A DNA stretch of 33,891 nucleotides from Aliiroseovarius sp. (GTDB lineage Bacteria > Pseudomonadota > Alphaproteobacteria > Rhodobacterales > Rhodobacteraceae), in contig NZ_JASBTN010000002.1 in assembly GCF_030148435.1 (NCBI RefSeq), positions 1-33,891 of the forward strand. Reading direction: 5' to 3'. Positions 32,286-33,891 of this stretch are shown piece by piece. The number at the start of each line of letters is the position of its first letter. Position 1 is the first letter of the stretch. The notes under the pieces were generated by a model. It saw only the letters and a program-made list of their open reading frames with translations, was not told where the DNA came from and did not search any database. Made by a program: the position numbers and the translations under genes.

Positions 32286-33374
32286 ATGGCGGATCTGAAA
32301 CTCACCGGGGTCGGCAAGACCTATGCCAGCGCGGTCGAAGTGCTGAAAGACATCGACCTGGACATCAGGACCGGCGAGTTGATCGTCTTCGTCGGCCCCT
32401 CGGGCTGTGGCAAGTCCACGCTTCTGCGCATGATCGCGGGGCTGGAAAAGATCACGGAGGGCACGCTGGAGATCGGCGGCGCGGTGATGAATGACGTGCC
32501 ACCCAGCCAGCGCGGCATCGCCATGGTGTTTCAGAGCTACGCGCTCTACCCGCATATGACCGTGCGCGACAACATGAGTTTCGCCCTGAAGATCGCGAAG
32601 AAATCCAGGGCCGAAATTGACGAGGCGGTCGAAAAGGCCGCGCGCATTCTCCAGCTGACCGACTATCTTGACCGCCTGCCAAAAGCCCTGTCCGGCGGGC
32701 AGCGCCAGCGTGTGGCGATCGGCCGGGCCATCGTGCGCGACCCGCAGGTCTACCTGTTTGACGAGCCGCTCTCGAACCTCGATGCCGCCCTGCGCGTGGC
32801 GACCCGGCTCGAGATCGCCCAACTGAAGGAAAGCATGCCGGACTCGACGATGATCTACGTGACGCATGATCAGGTGGAGGCAATGACCCTCGCCGACAAG
32901 ATCGTCGTGCTGGCGGACAAGGGGATTGCACAGGTCGGCAGCCCGCTGGAGCTGTATGAACGGCCTCGGAACGAATTCGTGGCCCAGTTCATCGGCAGCC
33001 CTGCGATGAACCTTCTGCCCGGCAGGATTATCGCGGTCGGGGACATGACACGCATTCAGCTCGACGGTGGCGGCGTGGCGCTGGCCGATCTTGTTACCAC
33101 GGAGGCGCAGATGGGGCTGAGCGTCAATGTCGGCATCCGCCCCGAGGATTTCACCCTGGCCGAGGCGCATCCGGTCATGGAGGGCACCGTCGGCATCGTC
33201 GAAGCCCTGGGAGAGGTCACGTTGCTCTATTTCACCGCCAACGAGGGGCGCGAACCGGTTGTGGCCAAGCTGCCCGGGATCCATGCCGGGCTGCGCGGCC
33301 AGCAGGTCAGGCTGACGGCGGACCCGTCCAAGGTGCAAGTCTTCCATCAGGGCCTCTCTCTGCGTGTAAAGTGA
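32286..33374 (+). CDS. aglK: Alpha-glucoside ABC transporter ATP-binding protein AglK
   Basis: A 362-residue ATPase of the MalK/UgpC subfamily energising AglF/AglG. Walker A GPSGCGKS at 37-44, Q-loop VFQSYALYPHMTV at 81-93, signature LSGGQRQR at 135-142, Walker B YLFDEPLSNLD at 156-166 and the switch His in VTHDQVEAMT. Residues from about 240 form the OB-fold regulatory region with VGIRPEDF. It starts four bases after aglA ends. The frame is open further upstream to 32118, but that part lies inside aglA. It is the last agl gene. Confidence 0.95.
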   Translation: MADLKLTGVGKTYASAVEVLKDIDLDIRTGELIVFVGPSGCGKSTLLRMIAGLEKITEGTLEIGGAVMNDVPPSQRGIAMVFQSYALYPHMTVRDNMSFALKIAKKSRAEIDEAVEKAARILQLTDYLDRLPKALSGGQRQRVAIGRAIVRDPQVYLFDEPLSNLDAALRVATRLEIAQLKESMPDSTMIYVTHDQVEAMTLADKIVVLADKGIAQVGSPLELYERPRNEFVAQFIGSPAMNLLPGRIIAVGDMTRIQLDGGGVALADLVTTEAQMGLSVNVGIRPEDFTLAEAHPVMEGTVGIVEALGEVTLLYFTANEGREPVVAKLPGIHAGLRGQQVRLTADPSKVQVFHQGLSLRVK

Positions 33375-33528
33375 CGTCGCGACAGGTCCGGGAAACCCGA
33401 CCCGGCGCGGGAATGGGCTTGAACCGGCCATTCGTGGGGACTAGCTCTACGGTCCGGCCCAGGGCAGTGGTGCGATCTGGGCCGGGCAACCGCGTTTGGC
33501 GCAGGCAGGCAGCAGTCGAAGGACAGAG

Positions 33529-33810
33529 ATGAGCGACAAGATCAAACCGCTGTCGCGGGTTGGAGGGGTAGTGACCTTTCCGCTCCGCCCCACCCATCGC
33601 GCGGTTGGCCGCGACATGCCACAACCGCGCACCGCGGCCATGTCCTCACATCTGTGGATGCTGGATGTGCTGGGAAACCTGAAGGGATATGCCGACGCCC
33701 AGGGTCTGGTGCACCTGTCAGAGGCGCTGGCGACTTGCGGTGATATTGCGCTGGATGAGCTGCGCGCGCAGGACTTTGGCCAAAGCGGCCCGGTTCCCGA
33801 GGACGTCTGA
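33529..33810 (+). CDS. Small protein of unknown function
   Basis: A 93-residue soluble protein starting at MSDKIKPLSRVGG, with a purine-rich site (GAAGGA) 5-6 bases before the ATG; the longer frame to 33496 lacks one. It has a basic N-terminal half (PLRPTHRAVGRDM) and a helical, acidic C-terminal half (MLDVLGNLKGYADAQGLVHLSEALATCGDIALDEL). I do not recognise the family. It lies 154 bases after aglK, a gap in which I see no terminator or other feature, so it may be an independent unit. Confidence 0.55.
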   Translation: MSDKIKPLSRVGGVVTFPLRPTHRAVGRDMPQPRTAAMSSHLWMLDVLGNLKGYADAQGLVHLSEALATCGDIALDELRAQDFGQSGPVPEDV

Positions 33811-33891
33811 GAGCTCCCCTCGCGGCTTGCACAGCCTCAGCGGGCAGGGTATCTGTCCCGAACGGTGAAATCGAGCTGACGAAAGGGTGCC

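Noticed and set aside
29753-32317. 854-codon open frame antisense to aglG and aglA
   Set aside because: It is a mirror of GC-rich third codon positions in two well-supported genes; the translation is His/Gly/Arg-rich with no recognisable domain.
1-33891. CRISPR arrays, insertion sequences, integrases and attachment sites
   Set aside because: I looked for regularly spaced repeats, transposase or integrase motifs and flanking direct repeats and saw none.

Overview
The window is a high-GC alphaproteobacterial chromosome segment. The family of the organism is most likely Rhodobacteraceae (Roseobacter group). This is inferred from the gene families present (AglEFGAK transporter, NnrU, a corrinoid C1 cluster with a small 'virulence factor'-type protein, CheB/CheD plus CheA-W-R-Y) and from the GC-rich, tightly overlapped operons. 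No tRNA, rRNA, CRISPR array or intact insertion sequence was seen.

Left part (1-4,000): the 3' end of a NuoG-like molybdopterin-fold subunit runs in from the left edge. It is followed by a decayed slipin/stomatin (SPFH) pseudogene on the minus strand and an OafA-type acyltransferase with an SGNH domain. Next (4,056-11,080) is a minus-strand set of one-carbon/corrinoid genes: a small 'virulence factor'-type protein, a MetF-like reductase, a pterin-binding methyltransferase and, further on, a 2Fe-2S ASKHA corrinoid activator. The set is split by a block holding a nitrilase, a 45-residue lipoprotein, a P460-like c-type cytochrome and a small secreted protein. The nitrilase has a stop codon directly after its best AUG. 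The activator and the methyltransferase both end in Arg/Gly-rich tails.

Middle (11,369-16,313): housekeeping pairs ppx-rlmE and kbl-tdh (threonine to glycine plus acetyl-CoA) flank an NnrU membrane protein.

Chemotaxis region (16,568-23,422): cheB-cheD on the plus strand converge on a minus-strand operon STAS-cheY-cheA-cheW-cheR-cheY-orf136. Most genes overlap by 4 bases. No receptor gene is present. The last gene, directly after cheY, encodes a small helical protein with a DxxxQ motif and a short C-terminal tail that recalls CheZ; it is a candidate CheY-P phosphatase.

Alpha-glucoside region (23,519-33,374): a divergent locus with aglR-bgl-glk on the minus strand and aglE-aglF-aglG-aglA-aglK on the plus strand. 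A perfect LacI-type palindrome lies in front of aglE and a 12/14 relative of it lies in front of aglR. The locus imports an alpha-glucoside, hydrolyses it in the cytoplasm and phosphorylates the released glucose. A small unknown ORF closes the window.
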